DNA of 64,000 nucleotides from Locusta migratoria. Lineage: Eukaryota; Arthropoda; Insecta; Orthoptera; Acrididae. Within the stretch, counting starts at the first letter, position 1, and each line of letters starts with the position of its first letter. The notes below the pieces were generated by a model. That model was not told the origin of the DNA and made no database searches. It was given only the letters and a program-made list of their open reading frames with translations. Of this stretch, positions 19,125 to 29,877 are shown one piece after another. The stretch covers positions 162,592,549 to 162,656,548 of the forward strand of contig CM048750.1 in assembly GCA_026315105.1 (NCBI GenBank), in the 5' to 3' direction. A program made the position numbers and the translations under genes.

Positions 19125-20856
19125 TTGTTGTTGTTTCTGTGGTATTCAGTCCAGAGACTAGTTTGATGTAGTTTCCCTCGCACCTATTCTATCCTGAGCA
19201 AGCCTCTTCATCTTGTCATAAGAACAGCAACATACATACATTTGAATCTGCTTACTGTATTCATCTATTCGTCTTCCTCTGCGATTGTTTCCCCACACAC
19301 TTGCCTCCAACGCTAAATTAACGATTCCTTGATGTCTCAGACTGTGTTGTACCAATCGATCCTTTCTTTTAGTCAAAGTATGACAGAAATTCCGTTTCTT
19401 CCCAATTTTGACCATTACCTCCTGATTAGTCCACCCACCTAATCTTGAGAATTCTTCTGAGCACCACATTTCAAAAGCCTCTATTCTCTTTCTCTCTGAA
19501 CTATTTATTGTCCTTGTTTCACTGTCGTACAAGGCAACACTCCAAACAAATGCCTTCATAAAAGACTTCCTTACTCTTACATTGATATTGGATGTCAACA
19601 AATTTCTCTTTTCAGAAACGCTTTTCTTCACAATGACTCTTTATATCCTCTATACAGTGACTTATTTTGCTGCCCAAGTAACAAAATTCATCTACCACAT
19701 TTATTGTTTCGTTACCTAATCTAATTCCTTCAGTATCGTCCGATTTTCTTCGACTGCACTCCATTACCCCTGTTTCCCTCTTATTAATATCTTATACGCT
19801 CCTTTCAACACACTGTCCATTCCGTTCAATTGCTTTTCTAGGTCCTTAGCTGTCTCTGACAGAATTACAACGGCATCAGCAAAACGCAATTTTTTTTTTA
19901 TTTCTTCGTCCTACACTCTAATTCCTTCTCCAAATTTCTTCTTATTTTCCGTTATAGCTTACTCAATGTATAAATTGAATGAAATTGCTGAAAAGCTACA
20001 ACCTTGCCTCACTCCGTTCCCAACCACTTCACCTCTTTCATGCCTTTCAACTGTTATAACAGCTATTTGGTTAATGTACAACTTGTAAAAAACCTTCCGT
20101 TCCCTATATTTTTCCTCCGCTGACTTCAGAATTTGAGAGTGTATTCCAATCAATATTGGCAAAAGCTTTATTTAAATCTACAGACGCAAAAATGTAGGTT
20201 CGCCTTTCCTTAATCTATCGTCTAAGGTAAGAAGTGAGTATTAAGTCCCAAATAACTCCATTTCTCCTGAATCCAAACTGATCTTTCCCGAGGTCAGCTT
20301 CTACCAGCTTTTTCATCATTCTGTAAATAATTCGTGTTAAAATATTGCAACCATGACTTAATAAACGGATGATTCTGTAATTTTCATACCTGTTTACTCC
20401 TGCTGTCTTTGGGATGGGGTTTATTACATTTTTCATAAAGTCTGAGGGTATTTCCTCTGTCTCATACATATTACCCACCAGGTGAAATAGTTTTGTCATG
20501 GATGGCTCTCCTGGAGACTTCAGTAGTTCTGAGGGAATGTCGTCCACTCCAGGCGCCTTGTTTCGACTTAGGTTTTACAGTGTTCTGTCGAATTCTTCTC
20601 TCAGTATAGTATTACCTATTTCATCTACTTCCCTTCCTGTAGTATTATCTCCAAGTTCATTTCCTTTGTGGAGCGCCTCTATGTACTCTTTCCACCTTTC
20701 AACTTTCTCTTCTAGGCTGAGAATTGATTTTCCATCTGAGTTCTTTATATTTACACAGGTGCTTTTCTTGACTCCAAATGTCTCTTTTATTTTACTGTAG
20801 GCGGTATCTATTTTCCCCTAGTTATACAGTTTCTACTGAAATGCACTTCCTGTTAA
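19125..20856 (-). mobile_element. RTE-like LINE, 5'-truncated and broken
   Basis: Minus-strand frames give the RT start at 20215-20547 (APGVDDIPSELL-like, IPSDFM...NPIPKTAG, ENYR.I.LLSHGCNILTRIIYR, QFGFRRN) and the C-terminus at 19158-19631 (RNLLTSNINVRVRKSF.KAFVWSVALY, WTNQEVMVKIG, KRKDRLVQHSLRHQGI, KRLAQDR). Stops and frameshifts destroy the palm between them. It ends on the left in AACAACAACAAATAC, the CAA-type tail seen in the other copies. The RTE clade is assigned from the SNYRTI.LISH-type motif pattern. The 5' truncation point coincides with the start of the foldback element. Confidence 0.88.
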
Positions 20857-21529
20857 TCCCAGTTATCTTGTCCACCCAAAATATCTCTGGAACAATAACA
20901 GCTATTGGAAAACGACTTTCACCGGTATCAATGTACGGCTGGGACCATGAATGTACATATTTAGAAACAGTCTAAAACGGAAGTTAATTTTTTAACACAA
21001 ACTTATTTGTTTTTAAATGGACACCATATATTTTTTCGTCAGCAATCCATAGGATGACAAATCACATAAACAATGGCGATGATTGCATCTCAATATTCCA
21101 ATTACATCCCGAGATATTGCGACGCGAAGTTGACGATTGAAACACGCGGAACACGCGGCTAGCGCACGTCCTGAGACACAGGCGAGAACCCGATCCTGCT
21201 CAGGACGTGCTCTAGCCGCGCGTTTCGCGTATTTCAAGCGGCATCTTCGCGTCGCAATATCTCGGGATGTAATTGGAATATTGAGATGCAATCAACGCCA
21301 TTGTTTATTTGATTTGCCATGCTATGGATTGCTGAAGGAAAAAATATAGGGTGTCCATTTAAAAAACACAAGTTGGTGTTAAAAGCACATTTGCTTTTGT
21401 TTCAGAATGTTTCCAAATATGTACATTCATGGGCCCCAGCCGTACATTGATACCGGTGAAAGTCGTTTTCCAATAGCTGTTATTATTCCAGAGATATTTT
21501 GGGTGGACAAGATAGCTGGGACACCCTAT

Positions 21530-21530
<1 letters not shown>
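20857..21530. mobile_element. Foldback DNA element with arms of about 300 bp
   Basis: The left arm (about 20857-21165) is repeated inverted at about 21200-21530. Matching blocks include TTATCTTGTCCACCCAAAAT with its partner near 21500-21520, the CAATGTACGGCTGGG block, and GATATTGCGACGCGAAG with its partner near 21240-21265. The ends resemble GGGTGTCCCAGCTATC, the type of end I recognise from abundant non-autonomous insect DNA elements. The short centre is GC-rich. It has no transposase, so it would have been moved in trans. The left outermost bases are lost against the RTE copy. Confidence 0.88.

Positions 21531-21531
<1 letters not shown>

Positions 21532-21576
<45 letters not shown>
21532..21576. 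repeat. (TG)n microsatellite
   Basis: About 22 uninterrupted TG units directly next to the right end of the foldback element. Confidence 0.98.
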
Positions 21577-21578
<2 letters not shown>

Positions 21579-21860
21579 CTTAATCGTCTGTACGCCACTT
21601 TGCCTGTTTCATTTACTGCATTTTATATTTTCTCTTTCCATCAATTAAATTTATTAATTCCTGCGATATGCAAGGATTTTTTGTGGGTTTTTCCATTCTA
21701 CCTGTTTTATATTTATGTGTCAGTATATGGATGAAGTTGTAGTTACGCACAGTTCGAAAGTTTGGCACCCAGTGTGACTGGTACAGCATCAGCTTAGACT
21801 GCTTGGTGACCCCTGCTAGACGGCGATAGCTGAGTGCGCGCTGCTGGCGGCGTGTTGCAG

Positions 21861-22062
21861 AAGCGTATGGAACCGAAGCTGGTGAAGGAGGAGTCAGCGG
21901 CGGACTGCTCGGGGCCCGGCCCCGCGGCCAAGGAGGCGGCCGCCTCCGCCTCCGCGCCCGCCCCCGCCGCCCCCGCCGCCTCCAGCACGACGGCCAGCGC
22001 CGCCGCCCGCTGCCGCCCCACCGCCTCCCCGCCGCCCACGCGCTCTCACACCAGGCACAAAG
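21861..22062 (+). other. Candidate host protein-coding exon (GC-rich)
   Basis: An open frame from ATG 21867 encodes MEPKLVKEESAADCSG followed by an alanine-, proline- and serine-rich stretch and RSHTRHKG. It ends at a plausible splice donor AAAG|GTACG (22062/22063). A plausible acceptor GTGTTGCAG|AAG precedes it at 21860, so it could be an internal exon, or the ATG could open a first exon. VKEE fits the SUMO-attachment pattern common in transcription factors. The GC content is far above the surroundings, and a LINE remnant starts about 50 bp downstream. I recognise no family. It may equally be a GC-rich island that happens to be open. Confidence 0.3.
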
Positions 22063-22114
22063 GTACGCCCTCTCCTGCCCATGTTCTCAACCTACCTGCT
22101 CTTCATATTCGTTT

Positions 22115-22885
22115 CAGCTCTCCGATATTCGCTGCTGATGACACCACTATTCATAACATGAGAATCTTCTTCAAGTTGATAATCAAGTGATTATCAGTGA
22201 AATACTTAAAAAACTTATGGTAATAGGAGGAACTAAGTCAGAACAGGTAGACAGTTTCAATTACCTGGGATGTATTTTACCACAGGATGGCAACATAGTG
22301 AAAGAACTGGAATTGAGGTGCAGCAAAGTTAATGCAGTGAGTGCTCAGCTAAGATCTACTCTCTTCTGCAAGAAGGAAGTAAGTACCAAGACTAAGTTAG
22401 CAGTGCACCGCTCTTTCTTTCTACCAACTTTGTTGTATGGGAGTGACAGTTGGGTGGATACAGGTTACCTTATTCATAAGGTAGAGGTTACAGATATGAA
22501 AGTGGCAAGAATGAATGCAGGTACTAATAGATGGGAACAATGGCAGGAGGGTGTCCATAGTGAGGAAATCAAAGAAAAGCTGGGAATGAACACCATAGAT
22601 GAAGCACTTAGAGCGAACAGACTGAGATGGTGGGGTCATGTTACACGCATGGGAGAAGCTAGGTTACCTAAGAGACTCATGAGCTCCTCAACGGAGGGTA
22701 AGAGGAGTCGAGGTAGACGAAGAAGAAAGTACTTAGATTGGGTGTAGAATGATTTTTAAGTAAAAGGCATAACATCAGACGAGGCATCAGTGTTAGTATT
22801 GAATAGGGGATCATGGAGGAATTTTATTAGAGGTACTATGCTCCAGACTGAACGCTGAAAGGCATAATCAGTCTCTAATGATGAT
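22115..22885 (+). mobile_element. LINE RT C-terminal half, 3' end with (ATG)n tail
   Basis: It starts at the catalytic box, FAADDTTI near 22128. After a frameshift at about 22180 the frame at 22187-22747 continues: SEQVDSFNYLGCIL, LRSTLFCKKEVSTKTKLAVHRSFFLPTLLYGSDSW, LGMNTIDEALRANRLRWWGHVTRM and GKRSRGRRRRKYLDWV. This is the RT connection and C-terminal region typical of RTE-like or related insect LINEs. The final residues and 3' end run to ATGATGATGATA at about 22878-22890. It is 5'-truncated and inactive. Confidence 0.85.
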
Positions 22886-22904
22886 GATGATATTTATGGT
22901 ACGT

Positions 22905-23115
22905 GATGTTCAGAACTCAAGTAACAATCAGCCAAAGCCATTCGACGCAACTCTTAAAAGTTCTCGAGAAAATAGAAGTTTTGCATGTAAGCGTAAGTAT
23001 CAATCATTAATTGAAATGCTGCATCTGTTGGTATAGCTCAGGTGGTAGCGTTCTGGCCTTGCAACCCTAGGCTCGATGGTTCGAATCCTGTCGTGAGAGA
23101 TTATTTTATTTTTAT
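22905..23115 (+). mobile_element. tRNA-like SINE (family E)
   Basis: TATAGCTCAGGTGGTAGCG (about 23033) is a good A-box, and GATGGTTCGAATCCTGTC (about 23076) a near-perfect B-box at the right distance. The flanks TGTTGG and CGTGAGAGA do not pair as an acceptor stem and no clean anticodon arm can be drawn, so I do not call a tRNA gene. The sequence upstream (CTCGAGAAAATAGAAG) resembles the 5' body of the arms at 993-2106. A T-rich tail follows. Confidence 0.65.
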
Positions 23116-23438
23116 TTCATTGTGTTCAAATACTTACACACTTTTAATATCTAATGGTAATTTTTACGAAAAGCGCACGTATTTTTATTTATTTGTAATT
23201 TTCTCTATTTTATAGAAGATTGTTAATTACGGTTTCAATCATAAAAATATAAGTTAGGTTTCTTTACAATATTGGGTTCACTATTGGTTGACGAAGGTAG
23301 TTTTTGATTGGTCATTTTTTGAAGAGCTACGACACTGTTTTTGAAAAGTCCATAACTACTAATGGCTTTCCAAGCAGCTAACCTACTCAACCAACATTTT
23401 GCGGCCAGCCGTAGAGGCCGAGCGATCTGAGACTTAAG

Positions 23439-23710
23439 AATAATATACAAATACAAATATTACATAAAATTCGCAGTTCAGTCACAGAATTAAAGAAGCA
23501 AGAAGTACATTGTAAGTAACTACAAATTTTTCTTTGACATGACCGCAATATTTTCTATATTTCCCTATTTTATCAATATGCAGTAGAATAACGTATTAAT
23601 ATTTCACATTTTGTCACTTTCGAGAAGGCATTAATATGATATACATCTTGCTCTTTTAATTCTGTGATTGTATTGCAAATTTTACGTAATATTTGTATTT
23701 GTATATTATT
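23439..23710. mobile_element. MITE with terminal inverted repeats of about 75 bp
   Basis: AATAATATACAAATACAAAT at the left end is matched inverted by ATTTGTATTTGTATATTATT at the right. The match continues inward through TCACAGAATTAAA (left) and TTTAATTCTGTGAT (right), about 75 bp in all with small gaps. The AT-rich centre has no coding frame. Flanking TTAAG and CTAAG may be a diverged target duplication. The superfamily is not assigned. A fragment similar to the SINE-A head (GGCCAGCCGTAGAGGCCGAG) lies just left at about 23401. Confidence 0.8.
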
Positions 23711-24172
23711 GCTAAGTGTTTCCTGTACACATACCTGAAAAGAGTCATAATTGATCTAAACAGGTTGTCAATAAATCTGCAGCCTTGAAATAGCTGGCTG
23801 TTTTCCTTTCTAATCTATAAAACACAGTTTCTGCGAGGTATAAAACATTTACTTATGTCATTGTTATATTTTTAATGAACATTGAAAGGAAAGGTGGTAC
23901 GCCATGGTAGGACCCACGCGTTTATTACGAACCGTTTCTTGCTATTTTCTAAAAGTAAGCAACAAAAGAAAGGTTTTAAATTTGACAAGCTAAAAGCAAA
24001 ATTAACCTAATCAAAAGAATGCTTTAAAATAAATGTTAAAGTACTTTTTAGTTCTTAATGGTGTTAACGGTATGAGAAAAAAGCTAACCTAGATTAGGTC
24101 ACTCTAACGTGCTCAAAAAATCCTCCAACAAGGGCCAAAATTACGTGGATGCTAAATGGTGACAAAGTAATA
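23711..24172. other. No gene seen
   Basis: AT-rich, without a significant frame or recognisable repeat. It ends at the A of the A|TC insertion point of the Helitron. Confidence 0.45.
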
Positions 24173-25089
24173 TCTATCTATATAAAACCGAAAGGAACCT
24201 CATTCACTGACTCACTCACTCATTCGAAAACTACTTCACCTGTGAAGCTGAAATTTGGCAGTAATATAGTTTGTGGGTAGAAGAAGTCAGCTCAGAAAGT
24301 AATTTTCAATAGTGCTGATAGTTCAGGAGATATGACGTCATAAACAATGAAAACTTCCCCGTTTTGCGGCACGTGATACTCTGGCTTTATTAGTCAACTA
24401 TTTGTGAAAGAGAGCACTTAGCGATTTGCAACAAACTTTAAACCTAACTTCAAACCATTAGCATACTTTTTCTCGCTGACGACCCCAGCAAAATGATGAA
24501 AGGAAAAAAGTTTTTCGCCTTCTTCTTTTTCGGCGTTCAAGCACTACAATTACGGCGTTGGTATGACCTTAAAATTTATCATTTCTACATTACAAATTGA
24601 AGCCGCAGGAAATTTTACAGATATACACACACATATAGCTGAATGTACCTTCTAAATTGTATCACAGTACGATACGTAGTTCACGAGATACGAGCACATA
24701 AACAGTAACATTCATGGAAATCCGCCCCATTACGTACCAAGATTTAATTTATTACTTCTTTATTACTAATCGTATTCGCAACAGATTTTACATACATACA
24801 GAACTTCTACAGATGAATATATACCTGAAAAATTATACAACTGTACAACAAATAACTCAATAAATATGACATCATATATACTGCGCTAGGTAAAAACTTT
24901 TCACATCAGGCACCACGTTTTATTACATGTTTTATTTACTGCTAAAACACTGCTGTATTCCAGTCAGATTAAGGAAGTTCCCGAAAGATGGCAGTGCGAT
25001 TTACAAGTGAACTGAGAAGTACACACAGCTGTAGGAGAATGCAATAGATTTCTATAGAGCTACAGGGAAAGGCAGAGAATGAATCAGTA

Positions 25090-25335
25090 TACATCCAACG
25101 AATACCCATTATTTCCGACAGATCTACAAGAGACTGCAGTTTCCAGTGAGACTTCCATTTTCTATTATGATTAATAAATCACAGGGCAAGTTACTCAATA
25201 CTGTGGAGTGTATTTGAAATCTCCATGTTTCTCACACGGACAACTTCATGTCACTTGCTGAGAGGTTTACTCACTACAGAAAATATTCATATTAGATACT
25301 GGACAAGTAACAAGAAATATTTTTAGCAGTCAAGT
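25090..25335 (+). pseudogene. Helitron helicase, C-terminal remnant
   Basis: The reading VYIQRIPIIS, then LQFPVRLPFSIMINKSQGKLL, then, after a stop and frameshift, SPCFSHGQLHV and ILDTGQVTRNIF matches the end of the PIF1-type helicase encoded by animal Helitrons. The block FP..L.FAMTINKSQGQTL belongs to its final motifs. At least one in-frame stop (after NTVECI) and several shifts make it dead. The Rep nuclease domain is not present. Confidence 0.85.
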
Positions 25336-25473
25336 TTTGAATTAAATGAATGTAGGCCTATGAATGTTACATATCATTTGTATTTTGATTTCTGTCTTTC
25401 TTAGTTTGGATACTGTACTTGAAATTTTCTACGTAATGGAAGAAAGCCTTAATTCTTACATATTCTCCGAAAA

Positions 25474-26438
25474 TCTATATCTATAAATGTGAAAGTCTGT
25501 TCGGTGTACATTTATTACGTCCGAACCACAAGACATAAAGAGCTAAACATCTGTACAGTTACTAATGTCTACCCGGGGAAGGCTTTAGGTTTTATGGCGA
25601 TCAGATAGCTATTTATCTATACATATTAATGTGAATGTCTGTTCGGTGTACGCTTATTAAATCCGAGCGACAGCACACAGAGATTTTAATATTTGTACAG
25701 TTACTAATCTACACCTGAGGAAGGTTTTAGGTATGGTTTTATATGGATCTTATAGATATTTAGTAATTTGAAGAATATAACGTGAAATGTGGGGCAATAA
25801 TTACTCTTTGAAAATTATTTTTACTCTTTGAAAATGGTTTTATTGGTCGCATTGTTGCTTGGGGGTTGATAATGATAAAAGGGTGGAGTATATTAGGATG
25901 GAAAGTTATAGGTGTATATAAAATTCTACGTGTGTGTTAATATTACGCTCTGCAGCGAAAACTACAGAACGCAAACGAATGGTCTGTGCGTAATTGTTGT
26001 CCTAAGTCTCCCGTTGTAGACCATAGCAGTTGCATGCCGATAGCTATAAGTCGTCAAATTATAAAATAATTCGGACTGAAGGCCAGCGATGACGTTTGGA
26101 CTCTATAACGAGGAGGTTACATACAACGTAACGTGATGCTACAGACCATATCTTTGGTCTATGCGTGCTACAATGTCTTCAGCTCTTTCTCTGTAAGGAT
26201 AAGCATATGAATAAAGAAATATAAGAATAAATAAATAAAGCAGTAAAAAAGAAATTGCTTTTAATACATCTCTTTAAAAAAATCGATTTGACTTTTCGCG
26301 CATTACATTACGTGATCAATCTGTGATATTATTACAATCATTATTGTTGAATTTTGTGATTGGATTTTTCGAAACCAGTGCATTTTTACGTGTGATTCGA
26401 TCTACCAACACGCGAGCGGAGCCGCGGGTTTAAGCTGG
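25474..26438 (+). mobile_element. Nested non-autonomous Helitron with duplicated 5' end
   Basis: The complete inner copy spans about 25616-26438. It starts A|TCTATACATATTAATGTG and ends in GCGAGCGGAGCCGCGGG, then TTTAAGCTGG|T. The hairpin and CTRR end are clear. Directly before it, 25474-25615 is a partial second 5' end of the same family (TCTATATCTATAAATGTG ... GTCTGTTCGGTGTAC). The same family is at 32975-33947. There is no protein. It lies inside the outer Helitron at 24173-26558. Confidence 0.9.
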
Positions 26439-26465
26439 TATATTATTAAAAGAAAATAGGTCGAC

Positions 26466-26488
26466 AGAGAGAGAGAGAGAGAGAGAGG
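26466..26488. repeat. (GA)n microsatellite
   Basis: About eleven GA units inside the 3' part of the outer Helitron. Confidence 0.95.
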
Positions 26489-26859
26489 ATAGAAGAAGTA
26501 CTAACTCAAGGCTCGAATAAATAAACAAATACCCGGGCAACACCGAGTTTTCAGCTAGTCTAAAATATCATTGGTAGAAAGAGAAGATAAATGGTTGGTA
26601 AAAAGAGAAGATGAATGTATTTACATTTGGAAAAAATAATCGTTCCTTTGTGCAGTCACATACCATGTTTCGAACCGTTACGGGATTTCAGTAAAACAGT
26701 TTACGAGAATTGATAAAGCTTGCGCGAGACGGTTGAGAGAGGAGTCATTCAGGTAGGAGAAGAATACGGCACGGTGGAGAAACTTAAAAGACGGGACCCT
26801 GACAAAGAAGCAAGTGGCGCAGCCCCCAGTGTCACTGCAGCCCGTTATTAATAGCCGCG

Positions 26860-27245
26860 CCTAAGACGACCTCCGTTTCCCCTTATGAAAGCGCCTGCAT
26901 AATCGATATCGCGACCCTGTTTTAATTTTCTAACTCATTTCCTCCGGAGCCCCTTTAATTTAGTCCTCAGTCCTCGCACGTCATCCCGCACCCCTTTCAT
27001 TTGATCAATACGTTTGCGATAGAGTAAATCTACACGGGGCGCGGAGACAAAACGCGGCTTAATTATTCCTGCGAGAGAGGCGCTTTCTTCGCCGGAATAT
27101 TGCCTCGGCCTCGGCTTTGTCGCGGGCCTCAGGCTGAACACCTGCCACGGCAAATCCCCCGGTGAGCGAGGCTTTCAGGCGCAGGCCAATGAAAAAGGCG
27201 CACTCGCGTTTTAACGGCGGGCCCATTAATAACACCACGGCAGCG
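26860..27245. other. GC-rich unique-looking segment
   Basis: 26559-26860 shows nothing recognisable. 26860-27245 is GC-rich, without resemblance to any repeat here, and with several ATTA-containing sites in GC context (for example GGGCCCATTAATAAC near 27220 and GGCTTAATTATTCC near 27056). A minus-strand frame of 72 codons is probably chance. Composition and complexity would suit a conserved non-coding regulatory island, but this is only a guess. Confidence 0.4.
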
Positions 27246-27587
27246 TTCCAAAGTGTGTCTCAAAATTCCCACAAACAGTCCGGCCCGTGACGGGTAGTGT
27301 ATACACGGTGAGTCGCGAGGTTCCCCTCCAGGTTGCTGGAGGTTATTCCTTAGAAAATATGTAAGAACAGTTATGTGATAACATCCATAATTAAGGAGCT
27401 ACAACAGAGTTCCGAAACATAATTAAGCGGCATGCTAGAATATCTTGTAAATTGGGTACAGCTGCTGTATGTTGAACGAAAAAGGTGTGTTCAAGCGGCT
27501 GCAGGAGCATCCAACGACGCACAACACAGTAGGTGTCCTCCAAGGCTCGGCATTATCACCACTGCTGTTCATTTTTGTGATGGAAAT

Positions 27588-27881
27588 CAGTGGCGTAACT
27601 AGGACTTGGCTTTGGGGGGGGGGGGGGGATAGTTCTGCTTGACGAGCAAACTCTTAGTCAGTTTCCAGACAGACTACCATCTAACACTCCCGTTGAAGAA
27701 ACTAATTCACTCCTATCCAATGAAAGCTTATGGTAAAACACCCGAAGTTCCAATCTTTACCTTTACCAGATTGCTGTTTTACGATTTCTTTTTTCTTTTT
27801 CGTCTTTTTTTCCCCTTCTTTTCGGGGTCTGTGGGGGGGGGTTCTATCCCCCTCATCCCCCTCCCCCCCGTTACGCCACTG
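27588..27881. mobile_element. hAT-type MITE, 294 bp, in LINE unit 1
   Basis: Perfect terminal inverted repeats CAGTGGCGTAAC / GTTACGCCACTG. The flanking 8-bp duplication ATGGAAAT (27580-27587) and ATGGAAAC (27882-27889) differs at one base. Units 2 and 3 of the host LINE show the uninterrupted site. An 8-bp duplication with a CAGTGGCG end is typical of hAT. The interior has long G and C runs at both ends and T-rich DNA, with no transposase. Confidence 0.93.
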
Positions 27882-29024
27882 ATGGAAACTGTCACATCGG
27901 ACCTGCACAGGCCACTACCATTGACATTTCTGTATCCTGATGTCATGCTGGCTGTAGAGGTCCGATCTCCAGCGCCAAACACAAGAATGAAACTACCGAA
28001 TTGCACAGTATGGCCTGCGGCTCAACAAGAAGAAAACTGAGTACATGACTTAAGACCCAAGAGAAGTTGGGACCATTAACGTTGGTGGAGAAGATCTATC
28101 GGGCAGATTTCCAAAGTGTGTCTCAAAATTCCCACAAACAGTCCGTCCCGTGACGGGTAGTGTATACACGAGGTTTTCCCCCAGGTTTCTGGAGGCTATT
28201 CCTGAAGTTATTTCTAACAAAATATGTAAAACACTTACGTGATGACATCCATAATTAAGGAGCTACAACAAATCCGAAAGAAAATTAAGCGGCATGCTAG
28301 AATATCTTGTAAACTGGGTACATCTGCTGTATATTGAACCAAAAAGGTGTGTTCAAGCGGCTGCAGGAGCATCCAACGACGCACAACACAGTAGGTGTCC
28401 TCCACTGCTGTTCACTTTTTGATGGAAACTGTCACATCGGACCTGCACAGGCCACAGCCATTGACATTTCTCTATCCTGATGTCATGCTGGCTGCAGAGA
28501 ACACGTCTGATCTCCAGCGCCAAACACAAGAATAAAACGACAGAATTGCGCAGTATGGCCTGCGGCCCAACAAGAAGAGACCTGAGTACATGACTTTGGA
28601 CCCAACAGAAGCTGGGACCATTAACGTTGGTGGAGAAGATCTATCGGGCAGCTTTCCAAAGTGTGTCTCAAAATTCCCACAAACAGTCCGTCCCGTGACG
28701 GGTAGTGTATACACGAGGGTTTCCCCCAGGTTGCTGGAGGTTATTCCTTAGGTTATTTCGAACAAAATATGTAAATACAGTTATGTGAACAGATCCATGA
28801 TTAAGGAGCTACAACAGAGTTCCGAAACATAATTAAGCGGCATGCTATAATATCTTGTAAATTGAGTACAACTGCTGTATGTTGAACGGTCAAGGTGTGT
28901 TCGAGCGGCTGCAGGAGCATCCAGCGACGCACAACACAATAGGCGTCCTCGAAGGTTCGGCTTTATCACCACTGCTGTTCATTTTTGTGATGGACACTGT
29001 CACATCGGACCTGCACAGGCCACT

Positions 29025-29877
29025 GTTGTTATTGTTGTGGTCTTCAGTCCGGATGCAGCTCTCCACAATACCCTATCCTGAGCAAGCCTCTTCATCTCCA
29101 CATAAGAACGGCAACCTACATCTGTGTGAATCTGCTTACTGTATCCATCTCTTGGTCTTCCTCTGCGGTTTTTACTCCAAACACTTCCTTCCGATGCTAA
29201 ATTCACAATTCCTTGATGTCTGAGAATGTGCCCTACCAATCTATCCCTTTTTTTAGTCAAGGTATGCCAGAAATTTCTTTTCTCCCCAATTCTGTTCAGT
29301 ACCTCCTCATTAGCTACAAGGTCCACCCACCTAATCTTCAGCATTCTTCTGCAGCACCATATTTCAAAAACCTCAATCCTCTTCCTGTCCGCACTGCTTA
29401 TCGTCCATGCTTCACTTCCATACAAGGCAACACTCCATACAAATGCCTTCAGAAAGGACTTCCTTAGGCTTAAATTGATATTCGATATTAACAAATTTCT
29501 CTTTTTCAAGAAAGCTTTTCTATCCATCGCCATTCTGCATTTTATATCCTCTGTACTGCGACCATCATTTGTTATTTTACTGCCCGAGTAACAAAACTCA
29601 TATACCTCCTTTATTGCTTCGTTACCTAATCTAATTCCTCCAGTATCACCTAATTTTCTTAGGCTGCGCTCCATTACCCTAGTTTTGCTCTTGTTAATGT
29701 TCATCTTATATGCACCTTTCAGCACACTGTCCATTCCGTTCAATTGCTCTTCCAGGTCCTTTGCTGTATCTGACAGAATCACTATGTCGTCGGCAAAACG
29801 CAATGTTTTTAATTCTTCACCCTGAACTTTAATTCCTTCACCAAATTTCTCCTTGCTTTCCTTTATAGCTTGCTCAA
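29025..29877 (-). mobile_element. Young RTE-like LINE fragment with 10-bp target duplication
   Basis: Flanked by ACAGGCCACT at 29015-29024 and 29878-29887, and inserted in unit 3 of the triplicated LINE. The minus-strand frame 29803-29025 is open throughout. It starts at the RT catalytic box (FADDIVIL), then DLEEQLNGMDSVLKGAYKMNINKSKT, GSKITNDGRSTEDIKCRMAM, LRKSFLKAFVWSVALYGSEAWTIS, GHILRHQGI and EMKRLAQDRVLWRAASG. The 3' end has GACCACAACAATAACAAC, a CAA-rich tail. The uninterrupted frame and sharp duplication mark a recent insertion. Being 5'-truncated in the palm it cannot work alone. Confidence 0.95.

Larger units (their letters stand above)
24173..26558 (+). mobile_element. Helitron remnant (outer copy) with nested Helitrons
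   Basis: The 5' end is A|TCTATCTATATAAAACCG. The 3' end is CAGCTAG|T, preceded by a decayed GC hairpin (CCCGGGCAACACCGAG). TC...CTAG ends inserted between A and T are the Helitron hallmark. The interior carries a helicase remnant at 25090-25335, which shows descent from an autonomous rolling-circle element. A second Helitron family is inserted at 25474-26438. A CTGACTCACTCACTCATTCG stretch follows the 5' end. The length without the insertion is about 1.4 kb, so most of the Rep/helicase gene is deleted. Confidence 0.87.

Noticed and set aside
21794..22039. Minus-strand glycine/alanine-rich frame over the candidate exon
   Set aside because: It is the antisense shadow of the GC-rich segment and has no initiation or splice context.
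23030..23095. tRNA gene with good A and B boxes
   Set aside because: The flanking bases do not form an acceptor stem and the anticodon arm is not regular. The sequence continues into a SINE-like tail.
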